Below, piece by piece: positions 36,639-45,166 of a stretch of 54,739 bases of DNA. Made by a program: the position numbers and the translations under genes. The notes beneath the pieces were generated by a model. That model searched no databases. It saw nothing but the letters and a program-made list of their open reading frames with translations, and was not told the origin of the DNA. The stretch's first letter is position 1, and each line of letters begins with the position of its first letter. Origin of the DNA: Bacteroidales bacterium (GTDB lineage: Bacteria; Bacteroidota; Bacteroidia; Bacteroidales; DTU049); NCBI GenBank assembly GCA_016937255.1, contig JAFGWG010000102.1, positions 1-54,739 on the forward strand, given 5' to 3'.

Positions 36639-37835
36639 ATGGACAAGAAATACGAAAACTCGCTACTAAAAGTCCTCGAATATGCCCGAAAAAGGGATTA
36701 TAAAGGCTATAACAAATACGATGCTTTAGACAGCAAAGTACTATGGTTCCTGTCTTTTGGAATAAAATTTCTACGATTGCTATACAGTCAGGTCATCATG
36801 CGCAGTCCTATAAATTTAAGACCCATATTTTTTGTACCTAAAACAAGAAATCCAAAAGGAATTGCATTATTTGCCATGTCATATTTGAATTTGTATAAAG
36901 CCAAAGGAGATAAAAAACATTTGGAGGAGGCTCGCACTTTACTCGATTGGCTCATAGAAAATCCTGCCAAATCGGAATATGGAATGTGTTGGGGATACCA
37001 GCACCCCTGGCAAGATGTTGGCTTTTTTGCCAGAGCGCACCTACCCAACAGAGTAGTTACTTATTTCGTGTGTACTGCCATGATGAATATGTATGATATA
37101 AGTGGCGATAAAAAATACTATGATGCAGCGCATTCTGCCATTCCATTTTTATTAAATGCACCTAAAGTGCTTTACGAAGATGAAACCATGAAATGCCTAA
37201 GTTATGTCCCCTCTGAAAAAATCAACTGGATTGTGATGGATGTAAGCATACTCACTGGCAGCATTCTTGCACGCATCAACAGTGTGAAAAAAGATGAAAG
37301 TTTGGGAATAGAAGCCAGAAAACTTGTTAATTTTGTTGTGGACAAACAAACCGACTACGGTGCTTGGTACTACACTCATCCTGCAAAAGACCACCCCAGA
37401 AAACACGATAACTACCATACAGGTTATATTGTAGATGCAATTTACGACTACATGAAATACAGTGAAGATCGTTCTTTTGAAGCTGCTTATCAGAATGGTA
37501 TTAAATATTACGAAGAACACCTTTTCCTTCCTAATGGCGCACCCCGTTGGGCAAATGACAAAACGTATCCTCTCGATGTTCATGGTTCTGCTCAAGGCAT
37601 TATTTCATTCACAAAGCTTGCCAGCCAAGACAATGACTTAAAAAATCTTTCTATTAAAATTGCAGACTGGGCTATTGACAATATGCAAAACAAACGAAAA
37701 GGCTTTTTCTATTACCAAAAAACAAGTCTTTTCAAAAAACCATTCACACTTATGCGCTGGTCAGATGGTTGGATGAGCAGAGGCTTATCTGAATTGGTGG
37801 TTTTACTTTCCCAAAAATCTGAAGAAACAAAATGA
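36639..37835 (+). CDS. Predicted (alpha/alpha) toroid protein of a glycan biosynthesis cluster
   Basis: The 398-residue protein has no signal peptide and a helical repeat pattern (ALFAMSYLNLYKAKGDKKHL, YFVCTAMMNMYDISGDKKYY, HTGYIVDAIYDYMKYSEDRS), typical of six-hairpin or (alpha/alpha)6 toroid proteins such as glycoside hydrolases, epimerases or lyases. Aromatic and acidic clusters (CWGYQHPWQDVGFF, DYGAWYYTHPAKDHPRKHDN) could form a sugar site. Similar proteins in databases sometimes carry doubtful names such as aminolevulinate dehydratase; nothing here supports that. Its stop overlaps the start of the GT4 gene by 4 bases (ATGA), so it surely works with the glycosyltransferases. Exact activity unknown. 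Confidence 0.75.
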   Translation: MDKKYENSLLKVLEYARKRDYKGYNKYDALDSKVLWFLSFGIKFLRLLYSQVIMRSPINLRPIFFVPKTRNPKGIALFAMSYLNLYKAKGDKKHLEEARTLLDWLIENPAKSEYGMCWGYQHPWQDVGFFARAHLPNRVVTYFVCTAMMNMYDISGDKKYYDAAHSAIPFLLNAPKVLYEDETMKCLSYVPSEKINWIVMDVSILTGSILARINSVKKDESLGIEARKLVNFVVDKQTDYGAWYYTHPAKDHPRKHDNYHTGYIVDAIYDYMKYSEDRSFEAAYQNGIKYYEEHLFLPNGAPRWANDKTYPLDVHGSAQGIISFTKLASQDNDLKNLSIKIADWAIDNMQNKRKGFFYYQKTSLFKKPFTLMRWSDGWMSRGLSELVVLLSQKSEETK

Positions 37836-39214
37836 CTATAAAAACTGAAAAAACAAGAACTACATTAGGAGACAGAATGTCTTCGGGTGGGGTTTCAATC
37901 AATTCTCCAAAAACACCAAATAAAGACTTAAAAAAGGTTCTTTTCATTTCTTATTATTGGCCTCCTGCCGGAGGTGCGCCCATTCAAAGAATTTTAAAAT
38001 TTTACAAATACCTGCCCGAATATGGATGGAATCCCATTATACTTACAACAGAAAACGGTGATTTCCCTTATATTGATAACGATTTACTAGGTGAAATCAG
38101 ACCCGAAAGCAAAATATACCGTGCAAAAAACTTTTCTCTACACAAACTATTCTCTCTCTTTGTAAAAAATCCGAAAGAAATGTTTGTTCCTTTCGCTTTT
38201 ACAGAAAAAAAGAACAAAAGCATTAAAAGCAGAGTAAGCCGTTGGGCTAAATACAATATTATTCCTGATACAAGAATATTCTGGAAAAGAAGAGCCATTC
38301 GAAAAGGAAAAAAAATACTCCGTTCTGAAAAAATCGATCTTATCTTCTCCTCTTCTCCTCCTCAAACGAATCATAGAATTGCAAAAGCACTTTCAAAAAA
38401 ATTCAGAATCCCATGGATTGGAGATCTCAGAGACCCATGGACAGATGTATATTGGATTAATACGAATACACAAAGATGGAAAATTGTTCACCGTATTGAT
38501 AAAAAAATTGAACGCAAAACACTCAATGCAATGACTGCAATAACAACTGTAAGTCCTGGCTGGGTGAAATTATTTGAAAGTAAAAGCAAATCTCCGGTAT
38601 TTCTCATTCATAATGGCTTTGATGAGCGAAATGAAAAAGCTCTAGAGAAAAACAAAAAGTTCACAATCACCTATGCCGGCAGTATCAGTGTGGAACAAGA
38701 TCTGAACCCTTTTTGTCAGGCTATTTTACAAATTGAAGAAAAGCTGAATTTATCCGAGAATTTACATATTCGATTTATTGGAAATTTCCCCTCTTTTGTA
38801 AAAGAAATATTAGAAAAATACTCATTCTATTCTCAAATTGAATTCATTCCATACATGCCTTCTGAAAAAGTGAAAGCATATATTTCTTCATCAGATTTAC
38901 TTCTATTATTAATTCATATTACTGCAGATGGAGGAGCCATCAATTTTAAGATGTATGATTACATGGCTGCTGGAAAACCAATTCTTGCCTATGGCTCTTT
39001 AGAAGGAGATGCTACTGAAATTCTTCACACATCGAAATGTGGCAGAATGTTTACTTACGAACAAATAAACGAGTCTTCCGATTTCATTTATGAAGCCATT
39101 GAAAAATGGAAAGAAAATAAAAAATTCAATGAACCAAATGAAGAATATATAGAATCATTTTCCCGACGCAATCTCACAAAAAAGCTTGCCGACATTTTTA
39201 ATAAACACATATAA
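37832..39214 (+). CDS. Glycosyltransferase family 4 (group 1)
   Basis: The 460-residue product has the GT-B layout of group 1 glycosyltransferases. After a polar 30-residue leader, VLFISYYWPPAGGAPIQRI is the N-terminal domain start; WIGDLRDPWTD follows near residue 195. The C-terminal domain begins FTITYAGSISVEQDLNPF, with the acceptor/donor-site region FKMYDYMAAGKPILAYGSLE near 370-390. It probably transfers a nucleotide-activated sugar during surface polysaccharide or glycoconjugate synthesis. The 4-base overlap with the upstream gene shows cotranscription. The polar leader may be artefactual; ATGs within it (MSSGG) are alternative starts. The sugar is unknown. Confidence 0.9.
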   Translation: MTIKTEKTRTTLGDRMSSGGVSINSPKTPNKDLKKVLFISYYWPPAGGAPIQRILKFYKYLPEYGWNPIILTTENGDFPYIDNDLLGEIRPESKIYRAKNFSLHKLFSLFVKNPKEMFVPFAFTEKKNKSIKSRVSRWAKYNIIPDTRIFWKRRAIRKGKKILRSEKIDLIFSSSPPQTNHRIAKALSKKFRIPWIGDLRDPWTDVYWINTNTQRWKIVHRIDKKIERKTLNAMTAITTVSPGWVKLFESKSKSPVFLIHNGFDERNEKALEKNKKFTITYAGSISVEQDLNPFCQAILQIEEKLNLSENLHIRFIGNFPSFVKEILEKYSFYSQIEFIPYMPSEKVKAYISSSDLLLLLIHITADGGAINFKMYDYMAAGKPILAYGSLEGDATEILHTSKCGRMFTYEQINESSDFIYEAIEKWKENKKFNEPNEEYIESFSRRNLTKKLADIFNKHI

Positions 39215-39253
39215 TTAGCAAAGACGCATTCTTCTAATAAAATGCTAAATTGC

Positions 39254-39261
39254 TATCTTTG
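39254..39261 (+). promoter_or_regulatory. Candidate -7 box (TATCTTTG) before asnB
   Basis: TATCTTTG matches TAnnTTTG exactly and lies 16 bases before the asnB ATG at 39278. No good -33 element is seen. Confidence 0.5.
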
Positions 39262-39277
39262 CGCATAATTATTTACC

Positions 39278-41221
39278 ATGTGCGGGATTTGCGGAATATT
39301 TGAAAAAGATGTAAACAATACATCACTCATGCACGAAATGCTCGATATTATTGAGCATCGTGGTCCTGATGGCAAATCTGTTTTTACACACAATGGATTC
39401 ACTCTTGGACATCGGCGTCTAGCTATTATTGATCTAAATACCGGCGATCAACCTATCTTCAACGAAAACAAAGATATTTGTGTAATTTTCAATGGAGAAA
39501 TTTACAATTTCAAGGAACATAAAGCCAATTTACTCTCTCTTGGACATCACTTTTATACCGACTCTGATACTGAAATACTGGTTCACCTATATGAAGAATA
39601 CGGCTGTGATTTCTTTGCAAAACTAAATGGGATATTTGCCTTTGCCTTACTCGATTTGCGAAAGAATAAACTCTATCTGGTACGAGATCATTTTGGGGTT
39701 AAACCTCTGCATTATTTTCACCAAAATGGCAAATTGATTTTTGCTTCAGAGCAAAAAAGTATTCTTTTACACCCCGATATTGAAAGGAGAATTAATCTCA
39801 AGGCACTGCACTCACATCTTAATCTGCGCTACACGCAAATGAATGAAACCCTTTTTGAGGGAATAAAACGTTTGCCTCCAGCTCATTTTCTGGAATTTGA
39901 AAACGGAAATATCAGTATTAAAAAATACTGGTCTAATGAGACAAAGCCCGATCTTGCCATGAATGAAGAAGATGCCATCGAGCAGATGCATACTCACATT
40001 AAAGAGGCAGTAAAGCGGCAATTAATGAGCGATGTTCCCTTAGGAGTATATCTCTCAGGAGGGATGGATTCTTCCACCATTGTTCAAAAAATGCACGAAC
40101 TGGGGGTGTCTGAAATCAATACCTTCACAATGGGATTCAACGAACCAACCGATGAATTTCCCGATGCAGAGATGATTTCGAAATATTTTGGCACAAATCA
40201 CCATACTCTAAGCCTGAGCATGAATCCCATGCAGCAATTTCCTGAAGTACTTTGGCATGCAGAAGAGCCTAAAATAAATCTGCTTCAAGGCTTCAATATG
40301 TCTGCATTTGTTCGAAAAAACATCACTGTAGTTTTAGGTGGTTTAGGTGGCGACGAATTGTTTGCCGGATACGATATTCATAAATTAATTTACCCTTTCA
40401 ATAAATGGCATAAAGCCTGCCCACAATGGCTTTGGAAAATTTCAGACATGAAATCCAAATTGCTGTTTAGAATGCAAAATGCCACTCATACCATGAGCCT
40501 TGATGAATACAGGCGTGGACTACAAATGCTTTTATCCATTGGAAATGTTGAAAAATTCTATCTAATTCTTCGCAATACTTGGGATTACGATAATCCGTTT
40601 TACAAGAATATCTACCACCCAGATATGCGAAACCAAATGAAGATGGAAATTCCCAAAGTGCATAAGGCTTTTGATTTATTTTTCAAAGAAAAATCTGATC
40701 TCAGGGCACTTGATCAGGTTCTTCATACCGAGTTTCAATCGAAAATGGTAAACGATTATTTGCTTACTGAAGACCGCATGTCAATGGCAAACAGCATCGA
40801 AGAAAGGGTGCCATTTTTAGATTTAGATTTGGTGAATTTTGGTTTTTCAATTCCCATGCATTTGAAAATAAAAAACAATCAAACCAAATACCTGTTTCGC
40901 AAAGCAATGGCTCAAAAACTGCCGGAATCCATTATTCAGAAGAAAAAATGGGGATTTACCGTAAATCCATACCTGCAGTTTAAAAAAGACCTTAAAGAAA
41001 CTGCTGAAAATATCTTAACTCCCGATTTTATTGAACAACAGGGCTTGTTTAACTACAATTATATTCGCCGAATATTGGATCATAAACCCAGTAAAAAAAT
41101 GCGCTGGCACTATAACTTTATCTGGATTCTTACCGGTCTTGCCATTTGGCAAAAAATGTATATTGACTCCGATAAGTTCAAAACCAAAAGTTTCGATATC
41201 CGCGATTATTACTCAAAATAA
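39278..41221 (+). CDS. asnB: Asparagine synthase (glutamine-hydrolysing)
   Basis: The 647-residue protein begins MCGICGIF, so Cys2 is the N-terminal nucleophile of the class II glutamine amidotransferase domain (about 2-200). The synthetase domain has the pyrophosphate loop LSGGMDSSTIV near 260 and GGLGGDELFAGY near 350. It makes asparagine from aspartate, glutamine and ATP. Members of this family in polysaccharide clusters may instead amidate sugar acids or peptides; its place between two glycosyltransferases makes that possible. Length (about 640) fits the AsnB group common in such clusters. The gap to the next gene is only 6 bases. Confidence 0.93.
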   Translation: MCGICGIFEKDVNNTSLMHEMLDIIEHRGPDGKSVFTHNGFTLGHRRLAIIDLNTGDQPIFNENKDICVIFNGEIYNFKEHKANLLSLGHHFYTDSDTEILVHLYEEYGCDFFAKLNGIFAFALLDLRKNKLYLVRDHFGVKPLHYFHQNGKLIFASEQKSILLHPDIERRINLKALHSHLNLRYTQMNETLFEGIKRLPPAHFLEFENGNISIKKYWSNETKPDLAMNEEDAIEQMHTHIKEAVKRQLMSDVPLGVYLSGGMDSSTIVQKMHELGVSEINTFTMGFNEPTDEFPDAEMISKYFGTNHHTLSLSMNPMQQFPEVLWHAEEPKINLLQGFNMSAFVRKNITVVLGGLGGDELFAGYDIHKLIYPFNKWHKACPQWLWKISDMKSKLLFRMQNATHTMSLDEYRRGLQMLLSIGNVEKFYLILRNTWDYDNPFYKNIYHPDMRNQMKMEIPKVHKAFDLFFKEKSDLRALDQVLHTEFQSKMVNDYLLTEDRMSMANSIEERVPFLDLDLVNFGFSIPMHLKIKNNQTKYLFRKAMAQKLPESIIQKKKWGFTVNPYLQFKKDLKETAENILTPDFIEQQGLFNYNYIRRILDHKPSKKMRWHYNFIWILTGLAIWQKMYIDSDKFKTKSFDIRDYYSK

Positions 41222-41227
41222 AAAAGG

Positions 41228-42250
41228 ATGAAGTACTCCATAATCGTTGCAACATATAATCGTCTGGAAGAGCTGAAAGAACTCTTCAACTCTGTTGAAA
41301 AACTTGATTTCCCGTCAAACAAATATGAGTTTGTAATTTCAGATGATGGTTCAACAGATGGAACCAAAGAATATATAAGCGAACTGCAAAAAAATCTTAG
41401 TTTCAACATTCAATATTTATTTCAAAAAAATCAAGGTCCCGGAGCAGCCCGCAATACTGCAATGAAAACAGCAAACGGAGAATATTTTATTTTCATCGAT
41501 TCTGATGTAATGCTGCCCCCGGAATGGTTAAAAACTATTGACGACGGTCTAAATCAAAACAAATACGATGCTTTTGGCGGGCCAGATACTTGTCACGAAA
41601 GCTTCTCGCCATTGCTAAAAGCTATTAATTATAGCATGACCTCATTTATTGGCACTGGTGGAACACGAGGTAGCAAAAAATCTGTGCAAAAGAAATTCTA
41701 CCCCAGAAGCTTCAATATGGGAATATCAAGAGCTGTATGGGATAAAATTGGAGGTATGGGGCAATTGCGTCATGGTCAAGACATGGAATACTCTGCCAGA
41801 ATTTATCGTAATGGATTCTCCGTGGGACTCATTACTGACGCATTCGTATATCACAAGCGCAGAACCAGCTTAAAACGATTCTATAAGCAGATTTTCAACT
41901 GGGGTGTTGCACGAATAAATCTTGGGCGTATGGATAAAAATATGCTGAAACCCATTCATCTTATTCCCGCGGTAATTATTGCCGGATTTATTGGATTGGC
42001 CATACTTACCCCTTTCTTCTTCTTTACAATATATTTATGGATGGCTGCAGGTGCTTTTCTTGTGTTTTTGGCTCTTATTGCTTTCACTCAGTCATTTTCG
42101 ATGTATAAAAAAGCGCGAATCTCATTCTTATCCATAATCACCCTTTATATTCAGATTTTTGCATACGGATTTGGCCTCTGGAAAGGAATTTTCCAAATAC
42201 TTAGTGGTAAAAAATTAGCCAGTGGATACACAAAGAATTATTACAAATAA
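41228..42250 (+). CDS. Glycosyltransferase family 2 with C-terminal membrane segments
   Basis: The 340-residue product starts MKYSIIVATYNRLEELKEL, the GT-A opening. SDDGSTDGT and the DxD-type FIDSDVMLPPEW bind the nucleotide sugar and metal. ISRAVWDKIGGM and QDMEYSARIYRNGF match the acceptor region of family 2 enzymes. Two or three membrane helices fill about 240-325 (IPAVIIAGFIGLAILTPFFF onward), so the enzyme is membrane-bound and acts on the cytoplasmic side, probably on a lipid-linked acceptor. It is 6 bases after asnB and closes the glycan cluster. The sugar and acceptor are unknown. Confidence 0.92.
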   Translation: MKYSIIVATYNRLEELKELFNSVEKLDFPSNKYEFVISDDGSTDGTKEYISELQKNLSFNIQYLFQKNQGPGAARNTAMKTANGEYFIFIDSDVMLPPEWLKTIDDGLNQNKYDAFGGPDTCHESFSPLLKAINYSMTSFIGTGGTRGSKKSVQKKFYPRSFNMGISRAVWDKIGGMGQLRHGQDMEYSARIYRNGFSVGLITDAFVYHKRRTSLKRFYKQIFNWGVARINLGRMDKNMLKPIHLIPAVIIAGFIGLAILTPFFFFTIYLWMAAGAFLVFLALIAFTQSFSMYKKARISFLSIITLYIQIFAYGFGLWKGIFQILSGKKLASGYTKNYYK

Positions 42251-42269
42251 TGCAGGCATTCGTTAAATA

Positions 42270-42301
42270 TTTGCCATACATGAGCCCGATTTGTATATTT
42301 G
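42270..42301 (+). promoter_or_regulatory. Promoter with -33 TTTG and -7 TATATTTG
   Basis: TTTG (42270-42273) and TATATTTG (42294-42301) are separated by 20 bases, a near-perfect Bacteroidota housekeeping promoter. It lies 56 bases before the ATG of the lipoprotein gene at 42357 and probably drives both it and the radical SAM gene. Confidence 0.7.
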
Positions 42302-42356
42302 CGATTAGTAAACAATAAATTAGTTGCTACGGCGCTGTTTATATAAACTTAATCTT

Positions 42357-42731
42357 ATGTCACTCAGGTGGAGAAAAATTAAACGTAAAGTACTTGGATT
42401 TGTAAGCTTCTCAGCAGCATTATTCATTTTTCAAGCATGCTATGGTGCACCACAAGACACGCAGAGCGATATAATCGTGCAAGGAACAGTTAAATCTGAT
42501 TCCACCGGGCAAACCGTGGAGGGCATTAAAGTTACTTTCACTGAAACAGATCAGTATGTTATAACCGATTCCTCTGGAGCATTCTACTTTTATCTTCCAG
42601 AATACAACAATTATCCACTGCGTTTTGAAGACAATGATTCCACTGAAAACGGATCATTCAATACTTTCGACACTATCATTCAGGGCACTCCTGCAGCACC
42701 TATTGAAATTACATTGAGGCAAACTCCTTAA
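42357..42731 (+). CDS. Radical SAM-associated putative lipoprotein (TIGR04134-like)
   Basis: From the ATG at 42357 the product has 124 residues; a TTG 33 bases earlier is unlikely. A basic N-terminus (SLRWRKIKRKVLGF) leads to a hydrophobic stretch and a lipobox-like FQAC, giving a mature start CYGAPQD. The rest is a short regulatory beta-sandwich of the carboxypeptidase type (IIVQGTVKSDSTG, YVITDSSGAFYFYLP). I recall the family TIGR04134, short Bacteroidota lipoproteins with a CYGxP start paired with a dedicated radical SAM enzyme (TIGR04133), exactly as here with 10 bases between the genes. It may be the substrate of that enzyme, but this has not been shown to my knowledge. Confidence 0.8.
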   Translation: MSLRWRKIKRKVLGFVSFSAALFIFQACYGAPQDTQSDIIVQGTVKSDSTGQTVEGIKVTFTETDQYVITDSSGAFYFYLPEYNNYPLRFEDNDSTENGSFNTFDTIIQGTPAAPIEITLRQTP

Positions 42732-42741
42732 AACCAATATT

Positions 42742-43797
42742 TTGCTCAACCGCTTCCGGAAAGCCAGTTTTAGACATTTTCGTGAAAACGAAGCCCAATT
42801 GCACGATCTCATGTATTTATTTTGGGAATGCACTTTGCGTTGCAATCTCAATTGTTTGCATTGCGGGTCCGATTGTTCTAAAGATGCTTCGGTTCCTGAC
42901 ATGCCTTTCGATGATTTTCTGAATGCAATTTTACCCCTGCATAAGCATTATAAACGCGATGCTATAATTGTAATCATAACCGGTGGTGAGCCTTTAATGC
43001 GAAAAGATTTGGCAGAAAACGGTCGGCGACTTAGAGAAAATGGATTTCGCTGGGGTATTGTCACCAACGGCATTTTGTACGATAAAGAAAAACAAAACGA
43101 ATTGCTCAATGCCGGTCTGGGATCCATAACCCTGAGTCTGGATGGATTAGAAGACAACCACAATTGGCTGCGCGGTACATCTGTAGCCTATAAAAAAGCG
43201 CTGAATGCGTTGGAATTAATAGGTTCTCAGAAAAGACTCAATGCAGATGTGGTTACATGTGTAAACCAGAGAAATTTCTCAGAACTGGATAAAATTAGTG
43301 ACTTAGTTCACCAGCATGGATTAAGTCAAAGGCTGTTTACCATTAGCCCAATTGGCAGAGCAAAAGACAACCCGGAATTATTCCTTACGAATGCCCAAAT
43401 GAAAGAGATGATGGATTTCATTGTTGAAAAAAGAAAAGAAGGACACGAAATTTCATTTAGCTGCGAAGGATATACGGGAAAATACGAAGAACAAGTCAGA
43501 GAAGGGTTTTTCTTTTGTCGAGCAGGCATTCATATTGGATCAATTCTCGCCGACGGAAGCATTGGTGCCTGTCCAAATATCGATCATAGCTTTGTGCAGG
43601 GAAATATTTACAAAGACGATTTTGCAGATGTCTGGATGAGCCGTTTTCAAGATTTCCGCAACCGCAGCTGGGCAAGAACCGGAATATGTGCCGATTGCAA
43701 GGAATTTAAGTATTGCAATGGAAATGGCTTGCATTTATGGGATGAAAAGCGAGATGAGGTTTTGGTTTGTCACCATAGGAGGATATCTGATTTATAA
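42742..43797 (+). CDS. Radical SAM/SPASM domain protein (TIGR04133-like)
   Basis: The 351-residue enzyme carries the radical SAM cluster CxxxCxxC at Cys34, Cys38 and Cys41 (TLRCNLNCLHCGSDC), then TGGEPLMRKDL and SLDGLEDNHNWLRG. The C-terminal SPASM domain has cysteines in FFCRAGIHIG, GACPNIDH, GICADCKEFKYCNGNG and VCHH, which would hold further iron-sulfur clusters. SPASM proteins typically modify peptides or proteins. The start is a TTG; the first ATG (codon 24) would cut the conserved region FRENEAQLHDLMYLFWECTL. It follows the lipoprotein gene by 10 bases under the same promoter. The modification and substrate are unknown. Confidence 0.9.
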   Translation: MLNRFRKASFRHFRENEAQLHDLMYLFWECTLRCNLNCLHCGSDCSKDASVPDMPFDDFLNAILPLHKHYKRDAIIVIITGGEPLMRKDLAENGRRLRENGFRWGIVTNGILYDKEKQNELLNAGLGSITLSLDGLEDNHNWLRGTSVAYKKALNALELIGSQKRLNADVVTCVNQRNFSELDKISDLVHQHGLSQRLFTISPIGRAKDNPELFLTNAQMKEMMDFIVEKRKEGHEISFSCEGYTGKYEEQVREGFFFCRAGIHIGSILADGSIGACPNIDHSFVQGNIYKDDFADVWMSRFQDFRNRSWARTGICADCKEFKYCNGNGLHLWDEKRDEVLVCHHRRISDL

Positions 43798-43866
43798 GAA
43801 GGGAAGTTACTATCCCAAAAATGTAGAAAAACCTGATAAATAATTATTTTTTATAACAAAATAGCT

Positions 43867-43896
43867 TTTGTTTGTAACGAAAATTACTTATCTTTG
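43867..43896 (+). promoter_or_regulatory. Candidate promoter (TTTG, 18-base spacer, TATCTTTG) for the DUF4143 ATPase gene
   Basis: TTTG at 43867-43870 and TATCTTTG at 43889-43896 fit the -33/-7 pattern, 21 bases before the ATG at 43917. Confidence 0.6.
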
Positions 43897-43916
43897 CCAA
43901 CAAAAACTATAGCTAT

Positions 43917-45119
43917 ATGTTAACAAAGTTAATAATAAAACAAGTAATTGATTCACAGCGAGAGAGGCTTAAGAAGACCGATACTGGCTTACCAAGAGAA
44001 ATTACAGGATTCGATGATTTAAGTACGCATGCCTTTATTGTAAGTGGTATCAGACGGTGTGGAAAAAGTACTTTACTACAGCAAATTTACAACACATTCA
44101 ACAAAACTTCAATTTATATAAATTTTGAAGACCCTCGCCTGTCTGGATTTGATTTAAACGATTTCAACCGTTTGCACGAAATAGCAGAAAGCAAGAAAAT
44201 CACTACCTATTTTTTTGATGAGATACAACTTGTTCCGGGATGGGAGAGTTTTGTCAGGTTTCGATTAGATGAAAATTACCGAATATTTATTTCGGGATCA
44301 AACTCATCTATGCTAAGCAAAGAATTAGGCACAAAATTAACAGGTCGGCATATTTCTCGTGAATTATTCCCGTTTTCGTATAACGAATACTTAAAATTCA
44401 AAAACAAAAGCAGCGGTTTTAAGTCCTTTCAGGAATATTTATTTTCCGGCGGGTTTCCTGAATTTTTAAAAACCAAACAAGCCGAAGTTTTAATGCAGCA
44501 TTTTAACGATATTATTATTCGGGATATTGCTGTAAGATACAATGTGAAAAACATAATGCTGCTCAAGCAATTGGCAGTGTGGTTGATTTCCAATATTGGG
44601 AAACCGGTAACGGGAAACAGCTTAAAAAAGATGTTTAATATTGGTTCGTCAGCCAGCATTATGGAATATTTATCTTATTTTTCCGATGCATATATGTTTT
44701 TCTTTATTCCGAAATTCAGTTATTCTCAAAAAGTACAATTGGTTAATGCAAAAAAGGTGTATTGCATAGACAATGGGTTAGTTAATACCAATTCCGTTTC
44801 ATTTAACGAGGATTTGGGGCGGTTTTTAGAAAACATGGTCTATATGCACCTGCGACACACAAACACAGAAATTTACTACTTTAACGAAGGCAAAGAATGT
44901 GATTTTGTGGTATTTAAAAATGGAGCCGTAAATCAAATAATTCAGGTTTGCTATCAATTAGATCAAAATAATTTTGACAGAGAAATTAATGGCATCGTTA
45001 ATGCATTGGAGTTTTTCAATCAAGATACGGGAACAATTATTACAAGTAATCAAAATGACCGGTTTACAATTGAGAATAAAACAATTGAAGTTGTGCCTTT
45101 TTATCAGTATTTTCTGTAA
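43917..45119 (+). CDS. AAA family ATPase with C-terminal DUF4143
   Basis: The 400-residue protein has Walker A in GIRRCGKSTLLQQI (near residue 48) and Walker B in TYFFDEIQLVPGWE (near 100). GSNSSMLSKELGTKLTGRH follows as sensor-like sequence. The C-terminal half matches the DUF4143 nuclease-like region (SVSFNEDLGRFLENMVYMHL, IYYFNEGKECDFVVF), resembling a PD-(D/E)xK fold with E..D pattern. Such ATPases occur in many strain-specific copies in Bacteroidota and archaea and move between genomes; their role is unknown. It stands alone, with its own promoter, between the radical SAM pair and a decayed T9SS gene. Confidence 0.9.
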   Translation: MLTKLIIKQVIDSQRERLKKTDTGLPREITGFDDLSTHAFIVSGIRRCGKSTLLQQIYNTFNKTSIYINFEDPRLSGFDLNDFNRLHEIAESKKITTYFFDEIQLVPGWESFVRFRLDENYRIFISGSNSSMLSKELGTKLTGRHISRELFPFSYNEYLKFKNKSSGFKSFQEYLFSGGFPEFLKTKQAEVLMQHFNDIIIRDIAVRYNVKNIMLLKQLAVWLISNIGKPVTGNSLKKMFNIGSSASIMEYLSYFSDAYMFFFIPKFSYSQKVQLVNAKKVYCIDNGLVNTNSVSFNEDLGRFLENMVYMHLRHTNTEIYYFNEGKECDFVVFKNGAVNQIIQVCYQLDQNNFDREINGIVNALEFFNQDTGTIITSNQNDRFTIENKTIEVVPFYQYFL

Positions 45120-45132
45120 AAGAGAACAAAGC

Positions 45133-45165
45133 CTGCGATTGTAAATTTTCAATCGAAAATCGCAG
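45133..45165. terminator. Hairpin between convergent genes
   Basis: CTGCGATT and AATCGCAG pair over 8 bp, with an inner GATTG/CAATC that can extend the fold. It lies just after the ATPase stop (45119) and just beyond the minus-strand stop at 45167. A T tract is lacking on both strands, so termination is only inferred from position. Confidence 0.45.
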
Positions 45166-45166
45166 T

